DNA of 64,000 nt from Azophilus sp965247035. Its GTDB lineage: Bacteria > Pseudomonadota > Gammaproteobacteria > Pseudomonadales > Azotimanducaceae. The position numbers were made by a program, and so were the translations under genes. The stretch covers positions 1-64,000 of the forward strand of contig CBDFGJ010000001.1 of the NCBI GenBank assembly GCA_965247035.1, written 5' to 3'. The first letter of the stretch is position 1. Every line of letters begins with the position of its first letter. Shown piece after piece: positions 35,290 to 44,182 of this stretch. The notes under the pieces are model-generated. The model worked only from the letters and a program-made list of their open reading frames with translations, had not been told where the DNA came from and did not search any database.

Positions 35290-36396
35290 ATGAATGTGCG
35301 TGCTGCGGTGGCCTTTGCAGCCGGCCGGCCGTTGGCGATTGAAACCGTGCAGTTGGAAGGGCCGAAGGCGGGCGAGGTGCTGGTCGAAATCAAGGCCACC
35401 GGCCTTTGCCACACGGATGCCTACACGCTGTCCGGGGCGGACCCGGAGGGGCTCTTCCCCGCCATCATGGGGCACGAAGGGGCCGGGGTGGTGGTGGCAG
35501 TGGGTGCCGGGGTGAGTTCGGTGGCGCCCGGCGATCACGTCATTCCGCTCTACACGCCGGAATGCCGTCAATGCAAGTTCTGCCTGTCCGGCAAAACCAA
35601 CCTCTGCGGCGCCATACGCGCAACCCAAGGCCAAGGTGTTATGCCGGACGGCACCAGCCGCTTCTCCTGTGGTGGTGAGAAGCTGTTCCACTACATGGGC
35701 ACCTCCACTTTCGCCAACTACACGGTGTTACCGGAGATCGCCGTGGCTAGGATTCGCCCGGACGCGCCCTTCGACAAGGTGTGCTACATCGGCTGCGGCG
35801 TCACCACTGGGTTGGGTGCTGTGATGAACACGGCTCAGGTGGAGCCGGGGGCCAATGTGGCTGTTTTCGGTCTCGGCGGCATTGGCCTGAATGTGGTTCA
35901 GGGAGCTCGCCTGGTAGGTGCGGAGCGGATCATTGGCGTGGATCTGAATCCGGGCAAGCGGGCGCTGGCGGAGAAGTTCGGCATGACCGACTTCATCAAC
36001 CCGGCGGAAGTGGAAGACATTGTGGGCGCAATCATCGATCTCACCGATGGCGGCGTTGACTATTCCTTCGAGTGCATCGGCAATGTGCAGGTGATGCGAC
36101 AAGCCTTGGAGTGCTGCCATAAGGGATGGGGCGAGAGCATCATCATCGGCGTGGCGGGGGCCGGCCAGGAAATCGCCACTAGGCCCTTTCAACTCGTTAC
36201 TGGCCGGGTTTGGCGAGGCACGGCTTTCGGCGGCGCCAAGGGGCGCACCGATGTGCCCGGCATTGTCGATTGGTACATGGACGGCAAGATCAACATTGAC
36301 GATCTCATCACCCATCAAATGCCCTTGGCGGACATCAACCGGGGCTTCGACCTGATGCACCGGGGCGAGAGCATTCGCGGGGTTGTGGTGTACTGA
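35290..36396 (+). CDS. frmA: S-(hydroxymethyl)glutathione dehydrogenase / class III alcohol dehydrogenase, 368 aa
   Basis: Oxidises the glutathione-formaldehyde adduct with NAD, the main formaldehyde detoxification step. Catalytic zinc ligands are in ATGLCHTDAY and MGHEGAGVV; structural zinc cysteines are in ECRQCKFCLSGKTNLC. The Rossmann motif is VFGLGGIGLNVVQGA, and IDDLITHQMPLADINRGFDL is near the end. Full length and typical of class III. ATG 35290 is the start; no strong RBS. An amidohydrolase gene follows by 30 bp. No frmB-type hydrolase is beside it. Confidence 0.95.
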   Translation: MNVRAAVAFAAGRPLAIETVQLEGPKAGEVLVEIKATGLCHTDAYTLSGADPEGLFPAIMGHEGAGVVVAVGAGVSSVAPGDHVIPLYTPECRQCKFCLSGKTNLCGAIRATQGQGVMPDGTSRFSCGGEKLFHYMGTSTFANYTVLPEIAVARIRPDAPFDKVCYIGCGVTTGLGAVMNTAQVEPGANVAVFGLGGIGLNVVQGARLVGAERIIGVDLNPGKRALAEKFGMTDFINPAEVEDIVGAIIDLTDGGVDYSFECIGNVQVMRQALECCHKGWGESIIIGVAGAGQEIATRPFQLVTGRVWRGTAFGGAKGRTDVPGIVDWYMDGKINIDDLITHQMPLADINRGFDLMHRGESIRGVVVY

Positions 36397-36426
36397 GGTG
36401 GCGTACTGAGGAGGCGGCGACTGGAG

Positions 36427-37422
36427 ATGGACAAATGGCTGGATCAGGTGCGCGAGGAGATCATTGAGCCCGACCGCCCCATTTGCGACCCGCATCATCA
36501 CCTTTGGCATCGGCACAACAGCCGCTATCTGCTTGACGAGTTGCTTGCGGACACCGGCAGCGGCCACAACATCCGCAGCACGATCTTCGTCGAATGCGCC
36601 AGCATGTATCGCGCTGGGGGTCCGGAGCCTTTGCGCCCGGTTGGCGAGACCGAGTTCGTCAATGGGGTGGCGGCGATGTCGGCCAGCGGCGGCTTTGGCC
36701 CCACCCGCGCTTGCGTCGGCATCGTCGGCTACGCGGATCTCACACTAGGTGCTGCGGTGGGTGAAGTTCTTGACGCCCACAGCGCCGCTAGCCCGCGTTT
36801 TCGGGGCATCCGCCATGCCGCCGGTTGGGACGCCAGCGAGCAGATCCGCAACTCCCACACAAACCCGACACGGCAACTGTTGGCGCAGCCGGATTTTCGG
36901 GAAGGGTTCAGGGAACTCGGCCAGCGTGGGCTGTCCTTTGATGCTTGGCTGTACCATCACCAGATACCGGAGTTGACGGATCTCGCCCGCGCCTTTCCCG
37001 ACACAACCATCATCTTCAATCATTTCGGCGGCCCTCTTGGCATTGGCCCCTACGCCGGTCGGCAAGACGAGATCTTTCAGCAATGGCGGCGGGACGTGGC
37101 GGCGCTGGCGCGTTGCCGGAATGTTTACGCCAAGCTCGGCGGCATTCTGATGCCGATTAACGGCTTCGTCTTCCATAAGCAGGCGCGGCCGGCCTCGTCA
37201 GACCAAATCGTTGCGGCTACGGGCCGCTACCATCGCTACGCCATTGACAGCTTCGGCCCAGAGCGCTGCATGTTCGAAAGCAACTATCCGGTGGACAAGG
37301 CAAGCTGCTCCTACGCCGTGCTATGGAATGCGTTTAAGAAAATGACCGCGGATGCGTCGGAGACGGAGAAGTCCTGGCTATTCCACGATGTGGCGGCTAG
37401 GGTTTATCGTTTTGCACCCTGA
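36427..37422 (+). CDS. Amidohydrolase-family (amidohydrolase 2) metal-dependent hydrolase, 331 aa
   Basis: TIM-barrel hydrolase related to lactonases and decarboxylases. The metal motif DPHHHLWHRHN is near residue 20; DAWLYHHQIPELTDLA and IIFNHFGGPLG mark later barrel strands, and FGPERCMFESNYPVDK carries the final catalytic region. GGAG lies just before ATG. It follows the alcohol dehydrogenase closely and is probably cotranscribed. The substrate is not evident; related enzymes act on lactones or 2-pyrone acids. Confidence 0.9.
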   Translation: MDKWLDQVREEIIEPDRPICDPHHHLWHRHNSRYLLDELLADTGSGHNIRSTIFVECASMYRAGGPEPLRPVGETEFVNGVAAMSASGGFGPTRACVGIVGYADLTLGAAVGEVLDAHSAASPRFRGIRHAAGWDASEQIRNSHTNPTRQLLAQPDFREGFRELGQRGLSFDAWLYHHQIPELTDLARAFPDTTIIFNHFGGPLGIGPYAGRQDEIFQQWRRDVAALARCRNVYAKLGGILMPINGFVFHKQARPASSDQIVAATGRYHRYAIDSFGPERCMFESNYPVDKASCSYAVLWNAFKKMTADASETEKSWLFHDVAARVYRFAP

Positions 37423-37832
37423 GTCAGGCCCGGCGGCGCGCACCGTGCCGCAGCGGCGGATTAGCAGGGGCGGCAGCCAGTTTTCGTGGGCGTCCACGTT
37501 GGGCCCGACCAAGCCATCGGCCTGAATCGGTTCAGAATCGAAGCTGCCCCCGCGGCTTGGTTTTGGCTTTCAGGCTGGCGTCGGCGGCAGGGGGTTGGCG
37601 TCGATTCGAGCTGCGCCGCTACTTGGCGGGCGGGCTGATCCCGTTGCCTTAATGCAATATGATAGCATCGCCCCTTGAGCGTAGAGTGTTGAGTGGCGCA
37701 GCCGCCTTGGAATCCGCTGGCCGCATGAACGGACGGAATGAGGTTGCAACGCTAGAGGCAGGATTGCACGGCTCTGCTTGCTCCTGTAGGAGCGCCTCGC
37801 TTTAATACGCATTCCCGTCATCGTCCCCAATT
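37423..37832. other. Intergenic region before tRNA-Phe
   Basis: No gene seen. A possible promoter for the tRNA is TTGCTC at 37778 and TTAATA near 37802 with an 18-bp spacer, about 25 bp before the mature tRNA. Confidence 0.4.
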
Positions 37833-37908
37833 GGCCAGGTAGCTCAGTCGGTAGAGCAGTGGACTGAAAATCCTCGTGTCGGCAGTTCGATTCTGCCCCT
37901 GGCCACCA
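37833..37908 (+). tRNA. tRNA-Phe (anticodon GAA)
   Basis: Acceptor GGCCAGG pairs with CCTGGCC, the D-arm is GCTC...GAGC, the anticodon loop is CTGAAAA and the T-arm is GGCAG TTCGATT CTGCC; CCA is encoded. The anticodon stem GTGGA/TCCTC has one T-T mismatch. Right after it (37909-37931) GGGTTCGCCCTTGGCCACTA resembles a shortened copy of the tRNA 3' end. Confidence 0.94.
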
Positions 37909-37963
37909 CAGTCGGGTTCGCCCTTGGCCACTAGGCCCGGAGGATGCAGGGGAGGTTGCTTCC

Positions 37964-39172
37964 CTAACCGTCAAGCAACGCCTTTAGATCCGTTTTGGGG
38001 TCAGCCAGTTTTGCCGGGGCCACCTGCCGGCCGATGAGGCGGCGGCACAGCATGAATTCCTTGGGGCTGTTGACCGCATCCGCCGCCATGACCAAGCCAT
38101 CCTTCAGGTGGAACACGGCGAATTGATTGCGCTCCTTGTCGCCCCGCACCACTTCGACCTCGCCATCGGTGGAGAAGCCCACCATTTGCAGCTTCAGTTC
38201 GTATTGGTCGGACCAGAACCAAGGCACCGACGCATATTCGCGCTTCGTTCCGCACAGGTTCGCCGCCGCCACCCGCGCCTGCTCCATGGCGTTGGGAACC
38301 GATTCCAGCCGCAGGCGGCGGTTCAGCAGCGGATTGGGGTGGTTGGTGCAGTCACCGGCTGCGTAAATGTTGGGGTCGGAGGTGCGGCAATGCGCATCGA
38401 CGACGATGCCGTTGTCGCAGGCGATGCCGGCCGCCGCCGCCAATTCGGTGTTTGGCGTAATGCCGATGCCCACCACCACCAAATCCGCCGCAAAGACCTG
38501 CTCGCCGCAGCGCACGGCGCAAACGCGGCCATCACCGCTGAAGCCGGTGACAAGGGTGCTGGTGAGAATTTCCACGCCCCGGCTTTCATGCAGGCTTTGG
38601 TAGAACTCGGACAGGCCCGGTGTCGTCACGCGCGCCAGCACACGTTGCTCCATCTCCAACACCCGCACCAGCAGGCCGGCTTCAACGCAAACCGCTGCCA
38701 CTTCCAGGCCGATGTAGCCGCCGCCCACCACAATGACGGTCTTCCCTGGCGCCATGTCGGCCTTGATGGCGTCGGTGTCGGCAATGGTGCGCAGGTAGTG
38801 AACGCCGTCCAGTTCGCTGCCGGGAAGGTCAAGCCGGCGCACGTGGCTGCCGGTGGCCAGTAACAGCGCGTCGTAGGCCAGGGCATCCCCTTCGGAGGTC
38901 AGCACACGGCGGGCGGTTGGGTCTATGGCCTCGACGCGGACACCGGATTGAACTGCGATGCCCTTGTCCGCATAGAACTTCTCCGGGCGCAGGTAGACCC
39001 GGTCCAAGCCTTGCTCGCCGGCCAAATACTGCTTGGACAGGGGTGGCCGTTGATAGGGGATGTGCGGCTCGTCGCCAATGATCCTGATGCCGCCCGCATA
39101 TCCTTCCTGGCGCAGGCTGGCGGCGGCTTGGCCGGCGGCGTGGCCGGCCCCTACGATGATGATGCCCGACAA
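37964..39172 (-). CDS. FAD-dependent NAD(P)H:ferredoxin/rubredoxin reductase-type oxidoreductase, 402 aa
   Basis: Two-dinucleotide-fold flavoprotein that passes electrons from NAD(P)H to a small iron-sulfur carrier, as in oxygenase systems. The FAD motif is IIIVGAGHAAGQAA at the start, followed by PYQRPPLSK. NAD motif: VIVVGGGYIGLEVA. The second FAD motif is IYAAGDCTNHPNP. A C-terminal reductase domain follows (VPWFWSDQYELKLQMVG). Length normal. Start ATG 39172; a divergent FMN-oxidase gene lies on the other side of an 80-bp gap. The partner ferredoxin or oxygenase is not in the window. Confidence 0.93.
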   Translation of the reverse strand: MSGIIIVGAGHAAGQAAASLRQEGYAGGIRIIGDEPHIPYQRPPLSKQYLAGEQGLDRVYLRPEKFYADKGIAVQSGVRVEAIDPTARRVLTSEGDALAYDALLLATGSHVRRLDLPGSELDGVHYLRTIADTDAIKADMAPGKTVIVVGGGYIGLEVAAVCVEAGLLVRVLEMEQRVLARVTTPGLSEFYQSLHESRGVEILTSTLVTGFSGDGRVCAVRCGEQVFAADLVVVGIGITPNTELAAAAGIACDNGIVVDAHCRTSDPNIYAAGDCTNHPNPLLNRRLRLESVPNAMEQARVAAANLCGTKREYASVPWFWSDQYELKLQMVGFSTDGEVEVVRGDKERNQFAVFHLKDGLVMAADAVNSPKEFMLCRRLIGRQVAPAKLADPKTDLKALLDG

Positions 39173-39251
39173 CTTGGACCTTTCTGTGGCGGAAAAAGCC
39201 TATTTTAACCAACTATGAGTAAACTTCCCCTTTTTGCGATGGCAGTGTGGG

Positions 39252-40322
39252 ATGGAGTTTCAGGCCTTACAGGAAATCGTTGTTCAGGCGATGCGAAACC
39301 TCAATCAAAATGACTGGGACTACATGATTGGCGGGGCTGATACGGAATCCGCGCTGAAGCGCAATCGCTACGGGTTGGATTCTTGGGTCTTTCGTCCGCG
39401 CATTCTCAATGACGTCTCCCGGGTTGAGGTCGCTGCCGAACTGCTCGGCGAGCCGCTGCGCATCCCCGTGGTCTTGGCGCCCATAGGCTCCATTCAGGTC
39501 TTTGAATCAGGCGGCGCGGTCAGCGTGGCCGAGGCGGTGCGGCAATTCGGCGTTGTGGAGTTCTTGAGCTCCGTGGGCTTGCCGGAGTTTGAAGATTTGG
39601 CGGCGCAGGTGCCGGGGCGTCGAATCTATCAGTTCTACATGATGGGGGATCGACACTGGATGGACGACATCATCGAGCGCGCCATTGCCGCCGGCTACAC
39701 CGGGGTTTGCCTCACCGTCGACACCCAGGTTTACTCACGCCGGGAACGGGACATCCTCAAGCGCCATGTCCCTGCCTCCGGGCGTCAAGTTGGTGAACCG
39801 GCGTTCGGTCACCAAGCCAAGATGACTTGGGAGACCATCGCCCACATCAAGCGCAGCTTTGACATTCCGCTTATTGTCAAAGGCGTGAATGCGGCCGAGG
39901 ATGCGGCCCGCTGCGCGGAGTGCGGCGTTGATTGCGTTTATGTCTCCAACCACGGCGGCCGACAGCTTGATCACACGCGAGCCTGCATAGATGCACTGCC
40001 GGAAGTGGTGGAGGCGGTGGACGGCCGCACGGCGGTGTTGGTGGACGGTGGCTTCATGCGCGGTGCCGATGTCGTCAAGGCGCTCTGCCTTGGTGCCGAT
40101 GCGGTGGGCATTGGGCGCTTGGAGGTCCTGGCGCTGGCCGCCGGCGGCGCGCCCGCGGTGGTGCGCATGTTGGAGTTGCTGGAGCAGGAGATTCAAACCA
40201 CCTTGGCCTTGCTCGGCGTCAGCGCCATTGGCGAACTGCACCCGGGGCTGCTGGAAAGGGCCACGCCAATGGTCGAACCTCATGCGCTGAGCGCGTTTCC
40301 CCTGTTGGCGGAGGGATACTAG
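39252..40322 (+). CDS. FMN-dependent alpha-hydroxy acid oxidase/dehydrogenase, 356 aa
   Basis: Member of the glycolate oxidase/lactate dehydrogenase family that oxidises 2-hydroxy acids. Features: WDYMIGGADTESALKRNR at the N terminus, VVLAPIGSIQ, YQFYM, LTVDTQVYSRRERD, the catalytic lysine in LIVKGV and the signature SNHGGRQLDHTRA, then LVDGGFMRGADVVKALCLGA. ATG 39252 is preferred to a TTG six codons earlier, matching family N termini. The familiar G-S in the flavin loop appears as G-G-A-D, so the substrate may differ from glycolate. Probably membrane-independent. Confidence 0.9.
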   Translation: MEFQALQEIVVQAMRNLNQNDWDYMIGGADTESALKRNRYGLDSWVFRPRILNDVSRVEVAAELLGEPLRIPVVLAPIGSIQVFESGGAVSVAEAVRQFGVVEFLSSVGLPEFEDLAAQVPGRRIYQFYMMGDRHWMDDIIERAIAAGYTGVCLTVDTQVYSRRERDILKRHVPASGRQVGEPAFGHQAKMTWETIAHIKRSFDIPLIVKGVNAAEDAARCAECGVDCVYVSNHGGRQLDHTRACIDALPEVVEAVDGRTAVLVDGGFMRGADVVKALCLGADAVGIGRLEVLALAAGGAPAVVRMLELLEQEIQTTLALLGVSAIGELHPGLLERATPMVEPHALSAFPLLAEGY

Positions 40323-40431
40323 GCGCTAACGGGGCGATGCCTCCGACCGCCGCCACCGCCAGCCGATGGCCGCTGTCGGTGGTCGCCTCAAAACTCATGG
40401 TGCCGAAATGTTTCAGTTTGGTTTTCGTGGA

Positions 40432-41034
40432 TTATGCCTGCCGTCTTTGCAACAAGGTGAATACAAAGCGCTCAACCGCGGCGCCAAGCTTTTCAATATA
40501 GTGTTCGTCACGCACCACTCGAACCAGCAGTTGCTCGTGCTCGGCAAAGCCCGGGTGGTAACTGAAAAAATCGCACCACTTGCGCTTGGTGACCCACAAC
40601 TGTCCTTGCACCTGTGGAATATACGCTGGCGGCAGTTCTCCGGCGCGCAAATACGCCGTATGCGTGGCGGGCATCGGGCACTTGATTTCCAGCAAACCCT
40701 GCGCACCCACCATGCCGTCCGGGCTTGCCGCGATTAACTTCCGCGCATCGCCATACACCAAGCCAACCTGCGTCACCGAGGCATCGGTTAGCGACGCATA
40801 GCACGCACGTGCCTCGGGCTCCATCTCAATGCCGCGCTGCATCCATTGAGAAGGCTCCACCCTACGCGCCGCTCCGGTTCGCCACTCGGCAAGCAACTCA
40901 TCCATATACTGCGCCGAAGAAGTTGAAAGCCTGCCGGTGGCGGTGAGTATGCGTTTGAAATTGGATGCGGTTGGAATACCGAGGCGGGCGCGCAGCCACG
41001 CGTCCGAGCCTTGGTCAACATTCAGCACAACCAT
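40432..41034 (-). CDS. YqaJ/lambda-exonuclease-like viral recombinase, 200 aa
   Basis: Phage-type 5'-3' exonuclease of the PD-(D/E)XK fold used in single-strand annealing recombination. N-terminal QGSDAWLRARLGIPTASNF is the YqaJ hallmark. The catalytic block is ASPDGMVGAQGLLEIKCP (Asp then E-I-K), followed by AYIPQVQGQLWVTKR with the conserved Gln pair. Length typical. No annealing protein or other phage gene is adjacent, so this is likely a prophage or island remnant; the frame itself is intact. Confidence 0.9.
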   Translation of the reverse strand: MVVLNVDQGSDAWLRARLGIPTASNFKRILTATGRLSTSSAQYMDELLAEWRTGAARRVEPSQWMQRGIEMEPEARACYASLTDASVTQVGLVYGDARKLIAASPDGMVGAQGLLEIKCPMPATHTAYLRAGELPPAYIPQVQGQLWVTKRKWCDFFSYHPGFAEHEQLLVRVVRDEHYIEKLGAAVERFVFTLLQRRQA

Positions 41035-41045
41035 GCGGCAGCTGC

Positions 41046-41237
41046 CTATGAACCAAGCAGCGCTTTTGCTTCCCTGCCCGGGTCATCGGTGCGCCTGTGC
41101 GCTTCGCCGGCAAGGAAGACGTGAACGTTGTGTGGGCGCATTCGCACAACATCATCCAGCGGCCCAAACTCGCTTTCGGTTACCACGATGCGCTCCTGGG
41201 GAATGGCGTCAAGCAATGTTCCAGTGGTGCTTGGTGT
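41046..41237 (-). pseudogene. trpC: 3' remnant of trpC (indole-3-glycerol-phosphate synthase)
   Basis: The minus-strand frame just beyond the metallophosphoesterase stop reads LLDAIPQERIVVTESEFGPL and then VHVFLAGEAHRRTDDPG, ending at TAG 41046. It matches the TrpC C terminus (IP-x-ER-x-VVTESGI ... VxAFLVGEAFMRADDPG). The conserved ESGI is changed to ESEF and the first three quarters of the gene are missing, so the product is inactive. It marks a break point where accessory DNA replaced the rest of trpC. Confidence 0.75.
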
Positions 41238-41241
41238 CCAT

Positions 41242-42105
41242 TCAGGTTGCGCCCAACAGGTTGTTGATCCGCTCCAAGGTGGTGCAACCGGCCGGGTATC
41301 GCCCTTGCGCCAGCTCGGCGGCGAGGCTGCGGATATGGGTCAGCGCCAGCGGGCGATAGTCGATCTGTTCCACGGACACGTTGATGTGCGGTGACTCGGT
41401 GACCGGGGCCGCATGGGTGTGTCCATGCACGTTCACCCAGCCTTCGGGCACATCGTTCAGTGGCATGTGGGTGAAAAGCAGCGGCGGATTGCCGTGCAGG
41501 CAGAGCAGAGAGCTGATGTCGTCGAAGCCTTTGACCCGCACTTGGCCGGAGCCGGTCAGGTCGTGGTTGCCGATCACCAACTCCTTGCGCCGCCCGGCGC
41601 CGCTTTCAATGCGGCGCCAAGTCTGGTCGCAGACCGCATCCTGCATGGCGACATCGCCGACCAAGATCAGCAGGTCCTCGGCACCGACGGTGGCCTCCCA
41701 GTTGGCGTACAAGCGTTGATTCATGGCCTCAGCGTTGGCGAAGGGCCGGTTGCAGTAGCGGATGATGTTGTTGTGGCCGAGGTGCAGGTCGGACCAGACC
41801 CACGTCTTGGCTGGGCAGTCATCAAGGTGCTTGGCCGGCAGGGCGTTCAAGGCCCGCAGCATGGCCTGGAAAACCTTGCGGCCATTCTTGCCTTCGCCGG
41901 TTTCGGCAAGTTTCGTGAGATGGCGCCGGTAAGCCTGTTCGGCCGCTAGCAGCGTTGGCGGGCAGTCTTGGTTCAAGCCGAAGTCTCCTAGGACGCCAAG
42001 CCGCTGGTGCTGGTGATGCTCGGCGCTTCGGGATGCCGATGCGCCAAGATCAACGCCGTGGCCTGGCTTGGGCCGCAGTTGATCATAATGGGGATTATGT
42101 AGCAA
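41242..42105 (-). CDS. Metallophosphoesterase, about 200-287 aa, start uncertain
   Basis: Calcineurin-like phosphoesterase with the full metal motif set: WVWSDLHLGHNNIIRY (D-x-H), ILVGDVAM (G-D), LVIGNHDL (G-N-H-D), LLFTHMPL and NVHGHTHAAP (G-H-x-H). The open frame reaches a TTG at 42105 that lies inside the inverted repeat bounding the R-M cassette. The first 60-80 residues look less conserved, so the native start may have been displaced. An internal ATG at residue 82 (M-L-R-A-L-N-A-L) gives about 206 residues. Related genes occur in phages and plasmids. Substrate unknown. Confidence 0.85.
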   Translation of the reverse strand: MLHNPHYDQLRPKPGHGVDLGASASRSAEHHQHQRLGVLGDFGLNQDCPPTLLAAEQAYRRHLTKLAETGEGKNGRKVFQAMLRALNALPAKHLDDCPAKTWVWSDLHLGHNNIIRYCNRPFANAEAMNQRLYANWEATVGAEDLLILVGDVAMQDAVCDQTWRRIESGAGRRKELVIGNHDLTGSGQVRVKGFDDISSLLCLHGNPPLLFTHMPLNDVPEGWVNVHGHTHAAPVTESPHINVSVEQIDYRPLALTHIRSLAAELAQGRYPAGCTTLERINNLLGAT

Positions 42106-42115
42106 AGTGCCGAAA
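42085..42115 (+). repeat. Left inverted repeat of the R-M cassette (31 bp)
   Basis: Begins ATAATGGGGATTATGTAGC and ends GCAAAGTGCCGAAA. Including one more base outside, the outer part CATAAT-GGGG-ATTATG is itself a small hairpin. Confidence 0.92.
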
Positions 42116-42159
42116 TTGCATAAAGGGCAGATTGCCGCAATTTTCTACTTATATCTATA

Positions 42160-43659
42160 CTACAATGATGCCGATAATTTAAAGTCATCCCCAAAGAAGA
42201 TACCATCAAAATCAGCTTCCAAACCGAGCCTATATGCGATAGATCGCATATTTATGCGGTTTAAAAGTGCTACTGTGATAGGTCGCTTACTATCTTTAAA
42301 GACCAACGATAGTATAAACCTTCTAGCAATATCCGATTTCAGGAGCTTTAAAATAAAATCTGCTTCTTCTTGAGTATCAAATCCCAACATGTAACATGTG
42401 TCATCAAGTACAATAGGTTTCCCTTTATAGGAACCAATTTTAGCAAAATGCAGATTTTTATAAAGGCCTGATATTACAACTTTCCAAGGTTTAAACGTAT
42501 ATTCACCAACCCCAAAAATAGAAAATTGCGGGGAATTTTTGTAGATGGAGCTTTTTCTTGATTCAAGAAAATTACTATGCTCCGTCAAATACGCCCACGT
42601 TGCCGGAGAACGCATAATAATATTTTTTGTATCTCTACCTATTTTTTCTTGCGTAATTAACATCCACTTTTCTGGATCGTTCAGTATTTCTTTTGAAATA
42701 TTTGAACTTTTATACATAGGATATAAAAAAGTCTTAGGAAGATTCGTTGCCTCACCCAATCCGTTAACAAGCCCCTTGGTTGCCTCCTTAAATTCCATGA
42801 CCTTAGATGCGTCATGCTTTACACCAGATCGCCATTTGAATTCGCATCCAACATCAATGTCCGAAAGATGTTTATATGCACTTATATCCGCTACAAGACT
42901 ATTGCCATAAAGACCCATTATTTTATATGGATCAGTGGTTTCAAGGCCATTATAAATAGGACATTTATATTCTTCAGAAGGAAGTAAAGACCCTTTAGCA
43001 TAAAATAGGCACGCATCAACACTCACATTAAAATGTTTTTTTGCGTCTATTTCTCGGATGCTTATATCGTTAATATTTAATTTGTTTTTTGCTATATGAA
43101 GAAATATTTTTCTGGCAACCGAAGTTTTAACCAAAAAGGCCATAGCGGAATTAGAGTTAGAAATATGCTCGGCAATTCTTATCAACATCCACTCTGATAT
43201 ATCAAAATTACTTTTGCCTGTAAGGGCATCCAGTCCCGAATGCCTTTGAAAATTATTCTTTTCTGGAATATTCTTACTTTGCATATTTCCAAGCTCGGAA
43301 CTGGTTACCCAAGGTGGATTACCAACAAAAATACTTGGTTTTTGATATTTATCATTAATTTTTCCCCAATTTATCTGGAAAAAATCTTGCTCAACAATCG
43401 ATACAACTTCACTGTCACAAGGGGATAGTTCACTTTTTGCTTGCTTGACATATGATGGATTTATTTCCCACCCTAGCAATTTAGTGGATTTTTTACATAC
43501 TTTTGCAAAAGCTTTTAAGAAATTACCAATTCCACAAGTTGGTTCAACTACCCTAGCCATATCGCCCATTGTAGAATAAACAATATTTGCTACTTCTTCC
43601 GCTAGCCCTATGGGGGTTTGGAAGTCACCAAACTCAACTACTTTCTTTATTTTTTCCAC
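42160..43659 (-). CDS. N6-adenine DNA methyltransferase (type II R-M, NPPW type), 499 aa
   Basis: SAM-dependent DNA methyltransferase. Near the N terminus DFQTPIGLAEEVANIV is followed by motif I VVEPTCGIGNFLKAF (about residue 37-51); the catalytic motif IV FVGNPPWVTSSE is at about residue 110. The rest (about 200-499) would hold the target-recognition region. It is AT-rich, with codon use unlike its neighbours, and lies 3 bp after the restriction enzyme gene. It should protect sites cut by that enzyme. The recognition sequence cannot be read. Looks intact and horizontally acquired. Confidence 0.9.
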   Translation of the reverse strand: MEKIKKVVEFGDFQTPIGLAEEVANIVYSTMGDMARVVEPTCGIGNFLKAFAKVCKKSTKLLGWEINPSYVKQAKSELSPCDSEVVSIVEQDFFQINWGKINDKYQKPSIFVGNPPWVTSSELGNMQSKNIPEKNNFQRHSGLDALTGKSNFDISEWMLIRIAEHISNSNSAMAFLVKTSVARKIFLHIAKNKLNINDISIREIDAKKHFNVSVDACLFYAKGSLLPSEEYKCPIYNGLETTDPYKIMGLYGNSLVADISAYKHLSDIDVGCEFKWRSGVKHDASKVMEFKEATKGLVNGLGEATNLPKTFLYPMYKSSNISKEILNDPEKWMLITQEKIGRDTKNIIMRSPATWAYLTEHSNFLESRKSSIYKNSPQFSIFGVGEYTFKPWKVVISGLYKNLHFAKIGSYKGKPIVLDDTCYMLGFDTQEEADFILKLLKSDIARRFILSLVFKDSKRPITVALLNRINMRSIAYRLGLEADFDGIFFGDDFKLSASL

Positions 43660-43662
43660 TAT

Positions 43663-44124
43663 TTATTTCACCCGTGCTATACCAACAACTTCACCCGCCT
43701 TTTTAATAATTCTGGAATATTGAAGTCGCCATTGAAGTGCGTTAGAAATGGTCAGATAGCCTATTTCTAGTTTTGTTGCCAACAACTCATCGGCAATTAT
43801 TCCTGCTTCTATTTCATCAATGGGCAGCATTCTGTCAGAAAAAAATGCTAATAAATCATCTTTATTGCCCTGATTCTCTATAATCTTAACGATGCCGGAA
43901 GTGGTTTGAAAATCAGCAGTCCTTAACGAATCAACGTAGATTGTATGTTTTATATCAAGCCTACCTGTTTTATCGTTCTGGTCATCAAATTTATCATATA
44001 CAAAAATTAATAGCGAGTATCCAAGACCAAATATTTTCTGACGAGCTGATTTAAAAGGACAGGATGATTGAGGTTGTTTTATACTTGTTACTTTCATATC
44101 AACCAATAATTTTGGAAAGTCCAT
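43663..44124 (-). CDS. Type II restriction endonuclease, probably N-terminally truncated, 153 aa
   Basis: The sequence starts M-D-F-P-K-L-L-V-D-M-K-V-T-S, a PD-(D/E)XK-like core with D-M-K, followed by IKQPQSSCPFKSARQKIFGL and LLIFVYDKFDD. The frame stays open 12 codons upstream of the ATG (reading ...N-F-L-I-K-S-A-H-G) and the residues before the ATG still fit the core, so the true protein began further upstream and has been cut by a stop near 44155. The first catalytic acid and the N-terminal domain would be lost. It is followed by its methyltransferase after 3 bp. I cannot name the specificity family. Confidence 0.7.
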   Translation of the reverse strand: MDFPKLLVDMKVTSIKQPQSSCPFKSARQKIFGLGYSLLIFVYDKFDDQNDKTGRLDIKHTIYVDSLRTADFQTTSGIVKIIENQGNKDDLLAFFSDRMLPIDEIEAGIIADELLATKLEIGYLTISNALQWRLQYSRIIKKAGEVVGIARVK

Positions 44125-44182
44125 GCCGTGTGCAGACTTAATTAGAAAATTATAGACTTATAACTGAAAAACAATCGGGATA

